From Sanguinoderma infundibulare (Eukaryota > Basidiomycota > Agaricomycetes > Polyporales > Polyporaceae): a stretch of DNA of 64,000 nucleotides. A program made the position numbers and the translations under genes. The notes under the pieces were generated by a model that saw only the letters and a program-made list of their open reading frames with translations, ran no database searches and was not told where the DNA came from. Below are positions 1 to 10,872 of this stretch, one piece after another. Location: assembly GCA_032821775.1 (NCBI GenBank), contig JAVLRN010000011.1:62001-126000 (forward strand). The letters are read 5' to 3'. The stretch's first letter is position 1, and each line of letters opens with the position of its first letter.

Positions 1-1012
1 GATCGAGGAGACGACGGCCCGAGGGAGCCAAGGTTCACGCCGTCCAAGCCTGCGTCCCACTATTGGTCGTCGAATAGAACGGCAACGAATTTGCAACTTG
101 AAGAATTGATGGTCCCCTTTCAACTAGTACTGTACAGAAAGTCCGAACGGTCATTCGCGCGCACCACGGACCTACCACCTCGCTTCGAGCTCCACAGGGA
201 CACACGGCCTGGTCGCGTTGCTGGAGAAGGGCACGCTGATCCCTGAAGAGTATGTTGTGGACATTCGTTTTGTCGAGGATACGGGAATTGACCCCGACTG
301 AGTCGAGTTGCTATGCGCGGATTGCATGTACCTCGAGAACGACAGACCAATCGGGAAATATATCCGTGCTTTGCAGCTGTGGGGCGAGGATGTGGTACGT
401 TCGTTCTTGTCCTGGAGACTCGGAAAGATGTCAAAGGATTCCCGGCGGATAGAGAGCGTCCTGCGCCGCACTGACATGTTACCGCACCACCTTACTGCAC
501 CGTTGCAGGACAGATTGCGTTCCGCGATAGTGTCTAAAGGCGAAGAAACGTCGGAGAGGACGAAGAGCGCTGCGAGGTCCAGGATCGCGTTCTCAAAGCA
601 GCCGGGACGCACGTGTCATTTCGATGCTCGTTTTGGGCGACGGCGAACTTGCGCAAGTTGAAGGAAGATGCTGTCCGGAAGCTTTATGACGTTGTCGAGG
701 ATCGAAGTGCGGCCTAGAAGAAGATCAACAAGGTCAGAGTGCGGAAATCCTGGGCTGTCTCGCGCATTCAACATCTTCGAGCGCTCATATGACGCCGAGG
801 TCGTTTCCAACCTCGCACTGCAGGATGACTTGCACCCGACACGAAACGGCGGGCGCGAACGTTGCGGTACGCACACCAAGTGCATATGTGGGGGCAGGAA
901 AGCAAGGAATGAGCAGACAAAGCTACAGAGGATACTATACACACACGATGAAAACGTCCAGTCCACGCACACCTGTCGAAGCCCTTTCCTCAGCCCAGCC
1001 TCAGCCTGCCTG
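1..1012. other. Unresolved left-edge region, possible decayed coding sequence
   Basis: No gene model could be supported here. Several open stretches look weakly protein-like: on the + strand around 205-300 (a run containing EEYVVDIRFVED before a stop), 308-661, and around 650-715 (KLKEDAVRKLYDVVEDRS before a stop). They lie in different frames and no clean splice sites join them. The stretch may be the edge of a gene cut by the window or an old pseudogene. It also holds the 3' flank of the NF-YB gene that ends at 1013. Confidence 0.25.
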
Positions 1013-1756
1013 TCAGTCGCCCGCACCCGCATCCGTAGTGCGCGAGTTGCCCGGTGTGGCCTGATGCTGCGCAAAGTCGAAAGAATCATCGTCAGGAACC
1101 TCTCCTCCTTTCCCAGTCCTCGCAACGCAAGCGCCCGACGCGATAGACACGGTACATATGTAGGAGGAACGCTTGAAGGAAGAAGGAAGGGGCGAGCGAG
1201 ACACGGACCTGCCTGAGCTTGGCCAGGTGGATCTTGAGCGTTTCGGCGTAGTTCTCGAAGCCGAGGGTGACCATGGCGTAGAGGATGTCCTCGCCGCCGA
1301 TCGTCTTGCGCTTCTCCATCTGGCACTTCTCGGACGCCTCGGAGGTGATGAAGGAGATGAACTCGGACACGCACTCCTGCACGCACTCCTTCGCCTCCTT
1401 GGAGATCTTGGCCGTCAGCGGGACGGAGCCCTTCATGATGCGCGAGACGTTTGCGATCTGCCCGTCATGGGGTCGACCATGGAGCAAGGAACGGAGAGAA
1501 TCGCACAGGGACGGGGCGGGGGCGGAGACGGACGCGAGGTGAGCGGGGAGGCGGAGAAAGAGGGTGGGAGAGGACGCACTGGGAGGAAGCGGTCCTGCTC
1601 GCGGTACTCTCCGACCTCCTGCTCCGTGATGGGTGGGGGCTCCGGGGCATCCGGTGCGGGCTGGGGGACGATGCCCGAGCCGTCGTCTTGAGCGGCCGGG
1701 GCGATGGTCTGCGGGGCGATGTTCTGAGGAGGGGGCGGGGGTGCAAACTCAGCCAT
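1013..1756 (-). CDS. HAP3: CCAAT-binding factor subunit B (NF-YB/HAP3), histone-fold protein
   Basis: Nuclear transcription factor subunit. In this family NF-YB pairs with NF-YC through histone folds and recruits NF-YA to bind CCAAT. Three exons: 1756-1580, 1457-1209 and 1066-1013, all in phase 0, giving 159 residues. Residues 1-59 are a Pro/Gln-rich tail starting [10 protein letters not shown] and ending EQDRFLP. The second exon supplies the conserved core beginning [10 protein letters not shown], then [20 protein letters not shown] and [19 protein letters not shown], the standard histone-fold helices. The short last exon is HQATPGNS.... The junctions restore the family string [13 protein letters not shown] and LAKLRQ-HQ, which fixes the splice sites. 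The introns of 122 and 142 nt are longer than usual here. Identity is very secure from the histone-fold sequence. Confidence 0.95.
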
Positions 1757-2222
1757 GATGGCAGTGGCACTGGCAGCAGGGGGTGCCTAGGCCTGCTTTT
1801 GGTGCGACTCGCTCTCGCCTGTAGAGCGTTGAGGAGGACAGAGCGTGACAGAGTGCGGCGAGTACAGCCGCGGGCGGAGAGCAACAAGCTGAGCTCGCAC
1901 TGCGCGACAACACCGTTCAAGCCACGTGATATGACGTTGTGCCCTTGTCCCTCGAGCCGAATCCTCGCTTCCGCCTTCGTAGCGGCCTATGGGGCTACAT
2001 GACCTGCGCACTGGGCCATTCGTGAATGTAGTACTACAGTGAAACCGCGAAACGACATGGCTAGAGCAAAAGGAGCCGCAAGAAGTAACAAGAACGACGA
2101 CAAACTCACAAGCGAAGAGGACCATGGAACAACCCAAGAACTACGCAGCAGCAAGTACAAATACAATCCGGGTCCGATATCTTGCTCGTGAACCCACAAG
2201 TCTCTCGACCTTGTTCCCAGAA

Positions 2223-4314
2223 CTATGCATACAACCTCTTCATCATGTCGGCCCATTCCGCGATGCCGTGGCTTGCTCGTGGGTTGTGGTCATAAAGATT
2301 GATCGTCCCGAATTCGTGCCCCCTCTCCCTCCACCTCTTCGCGCTGTGTCCAGCCGTCGACGTCGGGGATGTGGGCGTGGGCGTGGGCGTAGACCTGGGG
2401 GTCTCGACGATGTCTCCGCGGTCGTCGTGCACCTCCCAGGTGTGTTGCATGCTGACGTTAACCGCATCCGTGTCCTTCGCCGCGCCCGAGAAGCGGAAGC
2501 GACTCCGAGTGCTGCCGGTCAGCCCCCGACTCTCGCTCGTCACCGTGGACGAGAACAACAAGAGGCCGCGAGAATCCTTGCCGCGCATCTGCTTCTTGAG
2601 GTGGAGCGTGATGCGGGACATCATCGCGACCGTCATCCTGCCCCGACAGAGCTCGTCAGTGGTCGTGTTCGTGTCCGAAAAGGGCTAGCGGCGAAAACGC
2701 GAGAAAGGGGCTTCGTCTTTGAGACTCACAGGTATTCCATTCTGCGATGCGAGAGGTCAAGTTAGGATCAGTGTCTATCCCAGGGACTACCGTACTATCT
2801 CGACAAGACTCACTGTGCCGTGACGTTTTGGAGGCCGTCGGGCGCGAAGGGGATCATGAGCGTCAAGATGAACGTAATCGTAAAGATGACACTGCGGCCA
2901 GACTTTGCTTTGAGTACGAATACGACCCCAAGAGGAATGCGCGCAAGCATGAAGATGTCCTACCTGAAGTAAAGAATGCCCTCCTTGGCCAGGACGCCCA
3001 TGATCCTCGACGCCGACGCCTTCTTCGTATACTCGTACGTCCGCAGGAGCGTGAGGCCGAGGATGACGGTCTCGTACACCAACGGCAGCCACGCCGATGC
3101 AGAAGCGAGACCGCCGTGCCTGTGCGAGTCCGTGCGTGCACTTGAGCATCTCGTCGCGATACTCAAAAGAAGAGAGAGCCCACATACACTTTCGTCCGGT
3201 CGAAGATCATGGTGCACGCTGTCCGAGGTCGCGAGTCAGCGCAAGCACGATTGCCATGTTTCGTCGGTGAAAGCCGGAAAAAATTAACTACGCACTGTGG
3301 ATGCCGTGAGTGTGCCGGACGGCTAAATCAACGTGGGTTCGTGAGACAGGAGAGCCCTGCTAAAATCAAGGTAGACTTTGAAGGGTATGTATGACGTACC
3401 GATGCCGTGCGTGAGCAGCCAAGCATTCGTGCCGAGTTCCAAGAGGAAGAGGAGAGCGACGAAGGCCACTACGGGCTTCCGCCCCTTGTAGATTGCATAT
3501 ATCCGGAGGAGCATCATGAGGGCCGTGATGTTGATGCCGATGACGGTCATTGCACCTTCAAACCGAACAAAATGTTGACATCTATGCACATACATATCAG
3601 TCGACGTCGCGAGTTGGGTGAGACCCAGGGCGTATACGAACGTCTGGAGCGCGTCGGTCAGTGGAAGATACTTAAGAACATGGGACGGTACGTACTTCCG
3701 GCGTGAAGTAGTTCGAGAAGTAGGCTGCATTTGGCCGCCAGAGAGATTCAGAATTCGCCGGAAGCCATTTAAAACAACGTTCGCACCGATCAAGTTGACG
3801 CAGAAGCCCAAGGGGGTAATGTACCGGTTCTACAGGGTATCAGCGGCCACCGAGACACACAGCTTGAGTACAGAAACGACGCACAAGGAAAAACAGGTAG
3901 ACGACTGCGTAAAGTAACGTCAATGTACCGAATCCCTTACGTTGACATACAGTGGGACTTACGCGGCCCCTTTTTCCCTTTCCAAATGTACTCTACCTAA
4001 GCATTCAATCAATGAACGTCGAAAGAGTATCCATGTTACAGGACATACATACCTCTTCCGAGAACGTCAACACATGGTCCCATATCAGCACCGTGAAGCT
4101 CGCGAGACCCACATACTGCAGCACGGAAGAGGGCAATCATGAGTTCCAACTCATAATTATCGATAGGCTGGTGAACGCACGAATGTAGCCTGGCTGGGGG
4201 GGAGGGGCGAACTTTGGTCAGCGTGGCATTCAGTGCGATCAAGCGAGGCGACGAGTCATGCACGCACATCTCGGAAACCTCGGCAATATACGCACCACCC
4301 GGATCCACGTTCAT
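2223..4314 (-). CDS. DUF6533-domain seven-helix membrane protein (12 tiny exons)
   Basis: Member of a large basidiomycete-specific family of membrane proteins with DUF6533; the function of the family is unknown. Exons: 4314-4213, 4115-4053, 3996-3963, 3904-3885, 3829-3787, 3724-3696, 3581-3400, 3218-3188, 3119-2964, 2891-2814, 2741-2730 and 2637-2223. The product is about 388 residues with hydrophobic segments such as VGLASFTVLIWDH, YLFFLNRYITPLGFCVNLI, TVIGINITALMMLLRIYAIY, VVAFVALLFLLELGTNAWLL and WLPLVYETVILGLTLL, then a polar tail starting after SRITLHLKKQ. Exons of 20 nt and 12 nt are both phase-consistent. The one problem is the junction at 3696/3581: joining the family-like ends (FTPE and CQHFVRFEG) leaves the frame 2 nt short. 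An in-frame alternative (donor after 3692, acceptor before 3555) deletes that conserved block. Confidence 0.8.
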
Positions 4315-5601
4315 GGATGGGGAACGGGTGAAATTTCACCGAAAGCCAAAGCCTGCCAGAGGGGAAACGGACGGAAAACACCAAGACATGAGCGGGGAAG
4401 GGCACGCTCCGACCACCTTTATAACCCCCATCGCGCATAGCGCACAGCCTGGAGCAATCCAAACGTTCCGTGCGAGAATGCATCCCTTCAGCATTCGGAC
4501 ACCCAGCAAGCACCGGCGTCAGCGACATCCCCAACCTTGACAGTTACCATCTCGCCACCACCCTGGCAATGGCGCTTCGATTGCCCGGGGAGGCAAAGGT
4601 GCGCGGCGACGCCTGACATGTGACAGCTCGGGCGGGGGCGTTCCGCGGCAACCTTCCACAAAGACAGGGGATGAAGACGGCGTAGGCGGATCTCCAAGTA
4701 AACCTCGAGAGGCATCAAACCGGCGTTCCACTGCTCTTTCTGTGACTGTCCATGTGGCGACCATCCAGAACAGATTGGGTTCCAATTCGCACCGGAGACG
4801 ACGTCTGTGGTTTGCGAGCTGGTCCAGCGTTGGGAAAGCTCGGATAAGTCGCGTGGCGCATAGCGGCGCAACCGGGAATGGCGGGCGGCACGGTGGCCGG
4901 CGATGAGAGGACTTGGGTTTCGTTCTTCAATCTCCGCGGTGCTGACTGCGTCCAACCGAGTAACGGAGTGTTTCACTGTTGCACGGTCCTTTAACCGTAC
5001 TCGTCCATCTAGTTGTCCGTCAGCGCTGTGGCGGATCTCGTCATCTAACAGAGCCGCAATACCTGTTTACGTCCGTATGGAAATCCATGCATGTCGTGGA
5101 CACGACCTGTGTGCGTATGTTTAAGCCGTTGTTGTACAGTTCAAGGGAAGGAGGGATGGACATACAATATCTGATTTCCGGTAACAAGGGCTGAGTCGAT
5201 TGGACAGCTAAAGAGCTGCCGTACCTTGCCGCCTTAACTTTCCTACAAAGTCGTGTTATGTTATGTCAAGGTGCACGTCCGGCAGCGTGAGTACGCCGGA
5301 CCGGTGTGCTCTCGGATGTAAATTCCAGGTTCGGGTCAGCTGAGTCGATACTTAACTCCCAAGGCTTGGAAATCCATGGACTCACCTACACGCAGCTGAT
5401 TCATGGCCCTCGGTGCTCGAATTTGCTAGCCGAGGGGATTAACGCAGAGATAAATAGCCTCCGCAGTGCGGATTCGCACCCCCACCCTCCTCTAAAGTCG
5501 TGATTATACCTCGTATCACCCACAGGCGGTACGTATCGACAACAGCTTAAGCAGACCCGTTGCTCATCTGCGACGATCAGCAGCAGCCCGCCACCGTCGG
5601 T
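4315..5601. other. Intergenic, no gene seen
   Basis: About 1.3 kb between the DUF6533 gene and the cupin gene. The longest open frame (4488-4976, -) has low-complexity, arginine/serine-rich translation and no recognisable motif, so I do not call it. An AT-rich stretch at about 5447-5456 (gataaatagc) is a possible TATA element for the cupin gene about 150 nt downstream. Confidence 0.5.
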
Positions 5602-6165
5602 ATGCCACCCGAGAAGCCCGCGTACCACATCCGCACGTCGGAACTCCCCCTCTCTGCGCTAGAGCATCGCCTGCACCCGATCGTCAGCTCGAATCACCGG
5701 TACCAGGTCTCGCTCGGGGACAGCACGGGGCTGACGAAGCTGGGGGTGCATTACTGTCGGCTTCCCGCAGGCGCGACGAGCACGACATTGCATTGGCACT
5801 CGCACGAGGACGAGTGGCTCTTCGTGCTCGAGGCGGGAGAGAACGCGAAGCTCCTGATATGGGAGCCGGACGAGCTCGGGGAGGGACAGGTACAAGAGAT
5901 CGTGCCGAGGGAGGAGGGGGTGAAAGCGGGGGACTTCATCGGGTTCAAGGCTGGTGTGGAGAGGGCGCACGCGCTGAGGGCTGACGGGAAGGAGCTGGTG
6001 TATTTGGTGGGAGGGAGCAGGGAACCGCTGGACGTGTCGCATTATCCAACGGCGGGCAGGATGGAGGTAACTAACTCGGCGGTTGGGGGAGTTAGTTGGG
6101 GGGTGGATGATAAGGATGTGAAGCGCTCTGGAAGGAAGGCACCGCGCCCCGTCGTGCATCCGTGA
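5602..6165 (+). CDS. Cupin-domain protein, intronless
   Basis: Small single-domain cupin of 187 residues in one exon. The fold is a beta-barrel that usually binds a metal through conserved His/Glu. The first cupin motif is visible as LPAGATSTTLHWHSHEDEW, with H64, H66 and E71 as the likely metal ligands. The second lies around KAGDFIGFKAGVERAHAL. I chose the ATG at 5602 (MPPEKPAYH) because the in-frame ATG at 5560 adds only a polar stretch; the longer start is possible. The lack of introns stands out beside its intron-rich neighbours and could reflect retroposition or bacterial origin, but this is inference. The substrate cannot be told from the sequence. Confidence 0.85.
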   Translation: MPPEKPAYHIRTSELPLSALEHRLHPIVSSNHRYQVSLGDSTGLTKLGVHYCRLPAGATSTTLHWHSHEDEWLFVLEAGENAKLLIWEPDELGEGQVQEIVPREEGVKAGDFIGFKAGVERAHALRADGKELVYLVGGSREPLDVSHYPTAGRMEVTNSAVGGVSWGVDDKDVKRSGRKAPRPVVHP

Positions 6166-6347
6166 GGGTTGAAAGGATTACCACAGATATTGTTCTGTAT
6201 ACTGCTTAACCGAGTTTCTGTCCACTTCGAAAGCGCCTGGGCGTCGGACGAGATTTGCCAACAAGACGATTTAGGAGTACCCAGGATCGCCGTGCAGGCG
6301 CTGCAAATGAACAAAAATACACGCACAATCACGCACAATCGGGGGCC

Positions 6348-7391
6348 TCATCCTGGCCTTGTATCCATGCTTTCCGTCCCCTTGCCCTTCCCATCGTCCG
6401 TGCCCGGATCGCCACCAACCGCCTCTATAATCGCCTTCATGTCCTCCGCACGCCCAACCCCATAAGCCGCATTCGCCGCAGCACCGACCTGGGCATTACC
6501 CTCGGCGAACGGCGCACCATCTTCGCCGACCTGTTCGCCCTTTGCCTTGTCCTTTGCCCGATCCATGAGCTGGCCGACGGCCCAGTTGAGGTAGCCGGTC
6601 TTGTTGGTCTCCCATTGGCGCTTGCCCGGTTCGGGCAATGAGCCTTGGTCGAGCGCGGTCGCCGAAGAGTCGATGGGAGGAAGGGACGAGACAGCGGCGT
6701 ACATTGCTTGGAGTTCCGTCGGGAGAGTGAGGAGGGACTGCATTTGTGGGGCACGGAGGAACGCGAGGCGGTCGAGCCGCGTCCGAGCGTGGGCGAGGTC
6801 TTGGGAAGACTTGCGGACGGCGCGGGTGAACAAGCGTTTCAGTTTGCGTTGCTGCCGGCCAAAGCTGCGAGTGTAAGCGTGGTTGAGATGTTGTGGAAAA
6901 GAGACGAGACGCACGGCGTGCACCTTCCGCCTGAGCTCGTCGATCTCCGCAAGCAGCTCGCCCTCTTTCTCTGGCTGGTCCGCCGCGGTCTGGAGGTCCA
7001 AGCCGGCCTGGTGTGGCGCGATGATGGGGAGGTCTGCGGAGACGGCAAAGATGTTGCGCATGGACCAGGCCTCGAAGAAGTCGAATGCGACGTCGACGTG
7101 CGACTCGAGCAGGGTCTGGAAGGCGACCAAGCCCTGCTCGATCTCCTGGGTCGGGTCCCAGTCCTCCCGATTGTTGTTCGATTTGGACTTGGATGATTCG
7201 GGTTGGGCTTGCTCAGCGCGGGCGTCGGCCCAGCGTTGGAGGAACTGCTCCATGGCATCGATGGACTGGCGTGCCTCGTCATTTGCGATGTTGATGATGT
7301 CGTCGAGGAGGAACTGGGGGATAAAGCCGAGGAGCTCAGGGAGGAGCACGGAGGGCACCGTCGGGGGCGGTCCTGGAGGGGGTGCGCTCAT
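6348..7391 (-). CDS. MIS12: Kinetochore protein MIS12/MTW1
   Basis: Subunit of the MIS12 complex, which links inner-kinetochore CENP-C to the NDC80 and KNL1 outer kinetochore. Single exon, 347 residues. The N-terminal helix region carries the family signature: LLPELLGFIPQFLLDDI followed by NDEARQSIDAMEQFLQ (about residues 15-55). It is followed by helical segments (FQTLLESHVDVAFDFFEAWS, AEIDELRRKVHAV) and a loosely conserved Gly/Asp-rich tail. The ATG at 7391 (MSAPPPG) is preferred over an in-frame one at 7481, because the upstream part does not resemble the family and the hairpin-forming helix normally lies close to the start. A decayed partial copy lies head-to-head just upstream (7631-7960). 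Confidence is high for the family. Confidence 0.85.
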   Translation of the reverse strand: MSAPPPGPPPTVPSVLLPELLGFIPQFLLDDIINIANDEARQSIDAMEQFLQRWADARAEQAQPESSKSKSNNNREDWDPTQEIEQGLVAFQTLLESHVDVAFDFFEAWSMRNIFAVSADLPIIAPHQAGLDLQTAADQPEKEGELLAEIDELRRKVHAVRLVSFPQHLNHAYTRSFGRQQRKLKRLFTRAVRKSSQDLAHARTRLDRLAFLRAPQMQSLLTLPTELQAMYAAVSSLPPIDSSATALDQGSLPEPGKRQWETNKTGYLNWAVGQLMDRAKDKAKGEQVGEDGAPFAEGNAQVGAAANAAYGVGRAEDMKAIIEAVGGDPGTDDGKGKGTESMDTRPG

Positions 7392-7630
7392 CGTTAAAGA
7401 GAGGCGTTGGAGCTGTGTGCAGGAGCGGTGGGCGGGACTTATTCGACCGGTCTGAAGGAGGAGGATCAGTTGGGGGAACAAAGGGACAAACGCGGTGTGA
7501 TATCGTCGCGTTGACGCGTCTGTCGCGCGCCGTGTGACGCTCCGTCACGCCCCTCCTGGTTCGGTGTCTGCCGAGCTGCCAATTGTGAGTCTGCGTAACT
7601 TAGACGCCCCTGGGCAGTTAACTCTTCATC

Positions 7631-7960
7631 CTCCCTGGCCTCCGAGTCCTCAGCCTAGTTTCTCACTTCCTCCTCGACGATGTATCAGCATTACAAACGA
7701 CCAACGCCGCTAGTCTATCAATCCACGGCGCACTTCCTCTAACACCCGAATGGGCCAGCAGATATAAGGCGAAAAAGGTGGAAGACGGTGCGGTCTTGGC
7801 GGAGGGCAACACTGAGGTCAGCGCCGCTGCATGGCCGTGCAGAGAACATGGGGACAATTCTGGAGACAGTTCGTGGTCGTCTGGGTGTGGGCGATGGGAC
7901 GGGGAAGGCGGGGCTGGGTCGGGGCGAGGGCGCGGGATTGTGCGTGTATTTTTCATTCAC
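7631..7960 (+). pseudogene. Decayed inverted partial copy of MIS12 with internal deletion
   Basis: Nucleotide similarity to the neighbouring MIS12 gene is visible by eye in two blocks, in opposite orientation. Bases 7631-7735 resemble the segment coding LLPELLGF...FLLDDI...QRW; the string cctcctcgacga is shared exactly. Bases 7770-7960 resemble the C-terminal coding end (VEDGAVLAEGNTEVSAAA here, GEDGAPFAEGNAQVGAAA in MIS12) and run on into the 3' flank, with gattgtgcgtgtattttt shared. About 240 codons between these blocks are missing and the frame is broken. It is therefore a dead copy that includes the transcript end, in head-to-head arrangement with the parent. Confidence 0.75.
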
Positions 7961-8082
7961 TTAACACCGTGTTGTACTCATGGAACTGAGGAAGGTCTGA
8001 GTTCAGGCAGCTATACACACCATCGTCTTACTGCAGTCGTCATGTACTCGTACAGTTCTCACTACAATCGCGCCTCGGCTAG

Positions 8083-9067
8083 TCACTGCGCGTTCCTCAA
8101 GTTGCCGAACCGGGCCTTGTACCTCTCAGTGAGGTATTCCTGAAAGGACGTCGTTGTCAGCGGCAAGACGAGCGCATGCATCGACGTCGACCGTACCTCG
8201 TCAAACGTATCCTTGAAGCTCTTCCGCGCAAGCAAGTCGTTGAAGTACTTCCCGAACCTTGCGAACCTCCCCTGCCCGCTCGTCAACGCCTCCAGCACCT
8301 TCTTCCCCTCGCCCTCCGGGTACGCCCCGAGCTCGTTGAGCAGCGCCACGCGCGCACGCGCGAGGAATGGCGTGATCGCGATGTCCGCCGCCGAATACAC
8401 CCCGACCGCGAACCCATCCTTGGCCGGGAGCAGCGCCTGGACGAACTCGACGGCCTTGTACAGATCCTCGACCGGTCCTTTGCCCTGGAGATACGCGTGC
8501 CAGGCCGGCGTGAACTTGGTGCCGACGGCGTCGATGAAGAAGCGGGCCTGCGCGCGCTTGACCGCGTCCGACGGGAGGAGGCCCGCGGACGGGTAGAGGT
8601 CGGCGATGAACTCGACGAGGATGAGCGATTCGGCAAGCTTTATCGAGTCGGGGGAGGGTTGGTCGGGCGGAGTGGAGGGGCCGCCGTAGGCGATCGCGGG
8701 GACCTGGGGAGCGGGCAGAAGGAGCGCGTCATGTGCTGGCCGGAGGACGCGAATACACGAAGGACGGAGGGCGCACCTTGCTGGCGGGATTAACCTTTGG
8801 TGCGTACCACTCGGGCTTGTTCTGGAGGTCGATCTCTTGCCTGACGAAGTTAACATTTGCTTCGTGCAGAGCGATCTCCGCCTTTCGTAAGAGATGAGCA
8901 CTCTATTCAGCCGAAGCCAGTATTATGAATATATTCGCGCTCACCCTCTGTGCATACGGACAGATCTACCAGGCCGCATTTGTCATGATAAGCATTCGTG
9001 GCGTCATGTGGAGTGAGCGAAATCAGCAACATACCTTGGCGGTGTACAGGGTGATTCTCTCGGGCAT
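8083..9067 (-). CDS. Glutathione S-transferase, omega-like, with CPYAQR motif
   Basis: Cytosolic GST of 240 residues, probably of the omega-like class, which use an active-site cysteine for thioltransferase or dehydroascorbate-reductase type chemistry. Exons: 9067-9035, 8965-8945, 8881-8777, 8703-8197 and 8139-8083, all phase 0. The second exon is only 21 nt and encodes ICPYAQR, which contains the presumed catalytic Cys13. The thioredoxin-fold half runs MPERITLYTAK...ALHEANVNFVRQEIDL...NPASKVPAIAYGG...ESLILVEFIADLYP. The C-terminal helical half follows from about residue 95 (RAQARFFIDAVGTKF, YSAADIAITPFLARARV). A paralogue without the cysteine lies at 51733-52693. Confidence in the class is high; the substrate is unknown. 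Confidence 0.92.
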
Positions 9068-10872
9068 GGTGAGTGCGTGTATGCGTCAACGGTATCGTTG
9101 AGGGGCAGTTCTCTGCGAACCTGACGGCTTATATAGCGACTCGGGCGAGCACAATCGCACTAGAGCATGTTGTGGGAGGGCGAGAGATGGTGTCATCGCG
9201 GGAGCTGATTAAGCACCGTACACATGATTCAGCTCAGATATTAATAAAGTATGGTGAAGTTGTCCTTGCCCTCGCTCTTGCTGAATGACGTCTGTTTCTT
9301 GTGCGCCAAGATTTTGACGGGTACGTATTGACTGACAAACTTTGATCAGCACCGATCAATATTGCGAGTTTTAGCTTTTCCATTACACCCACCATAATGC
9401 ATATGGGAAGCATGGAAGGATTCGCATTGCAGCCCTAATCCGAAGCCACCACAGTCTGATTCGACGATTTCGGTGTCGACAGTTCGGTCTTCTTCCACAT
9501 CGATGTTCTCTACCGTCGCCAAACGCAATGTTCGCCTGCTTCGATCGCACCACCCGGGTACGTTCATACCCTCAGTTTACCATGTTCCGTACGGAAACGC
9601 TCACGATAGAAGGTCGGTCTTCGTCAAGCCCTCGATCATCTGCCACGTGGGGGCTTGCCGTAAAACCTCGAATCAATGTTGGAATTAGAACCTAACCGCG
9701 TATAGAAAATCAGCTGCCGAGTATGGACCGTGGTTAGGTCTGTCATTCTCGGCCGCCCGTTCACTTCTCGTAGACAAGTTCGTCGAATGGCATGGCTGGT
9801 GCGCGTGGATTGGACCTCGGCTTCTCTCGACAGGTACGGCATCCATTTCATCACAGGATTTGAACACTTCGAGGACAGCATGTTTACGTCTCCTTAGATG
9901 GTGCTTTCTGTGCCGGAAAGTATCGTTTCTTGAAAGCTTCTCGCACCTTTACCATCTTGGTCTGCGCTCTCCGTATCCAGTTCAACAGTACCTCTTTTGT
10001 CTCTGCTCTGCCCCTCCAGAAGGCCTGACGCGATCCCCCTCCCTTCACACGGGCTCAACAGCGTTTTGTCCAAGTCCGCCACACTCCCGATCTCTGTCGT
10101 CACTATATATATGTGCGTTGAGCCGCTGCCACGCTCACCGTGCCCTCGGAGCTGACCGATGGAACTTCAAGACCGGCAAAGTCGACTTATTTCTCCTGAG
10201 AGTTTTGTCCTGCAGACCCCGCCTCGTGGCCGGGTTCGAGATGTCAGTACCGGGACGACTGCGTCCTGCGTCGAACTCCAGGAGGAACCCGGCAAAGGGT
10301 GTGGGTGAAGAACCGACCAGAAACGGTGAGCGCGTTGACTTATTCTGTCATGGCATATGAACGTGGCTGACGAAAGGGTGACTCGTGTCTAACCAGCAAT
10401 CTGGAAGATAGGCGAACGAGAGGGACGTATGACCAGAAGTCGTACTGAACTTTATTCAATATCGGGTGCTTGTGACCCGTGCCAAGGATCGGTCATTCAG
10501 GCGACTCGTTACATGTGCCCATAGCGCGCATCGATCTCGACCAAGAGAGTTCGACCGAAGGCACAACGGAGTAAGCAAGAAACATTAACACCAACAAACA
10601 TATAATTGCAGTCCAGGAGAAGCCTATGGAGAATGTAGGTGCGAAGCATCTGAAGACTACCAAATCCCACGTCTGTATACCAACTTGACTCGTGACGAGA
10701 TATTCGCAGCCCTCTTCTAGATCTTCGCGTTCTTTTGTCCACGGTGTGCTCACGCGCTCCTACGCCTTCCATGCAGGTCGTCCAGGTTAAATAAATAAAT
10801 GCGCGAGTGGACACCCGCACCACTCGCAACTGTCCTGCCCCAACTCTCTCCATCGACCCCGCTCTCTGCAGT
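9068..10872. other. Intergenic, no convincing gene
   Basis: About 1.8 kb between divergent genes (GST on -, dehydrogenase on +). Open frames at 9860-10360 (+) and 10493-10753 (-) were inspected. The latter has one hydrophobic stretch, but neither has family resemblance, sensible splice sites or typical codon use. The stretch ttaaataaataaat at about 10788-10800 may be the TATA element of the dehydrogenase gene; a TATA-like run also sits near 10103-10110. Confidence 0.5.

Noticed and set aside
4488..4976. 162-codon open frame on the minus strand
   Set aside because: Translation is Arg/Ser/His-rich without motifs; the opposite strand is equally open. It is typical of a chance frame in GC-rich DNA.
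10493..10753. Short minus-strand frame with one hydrophobic segment
   Set aside because: The single helix-like stretch (WTAIICLLVLMFLAYSVV) is suggestive, but there is no family match, no neighbouring exon and poor context.
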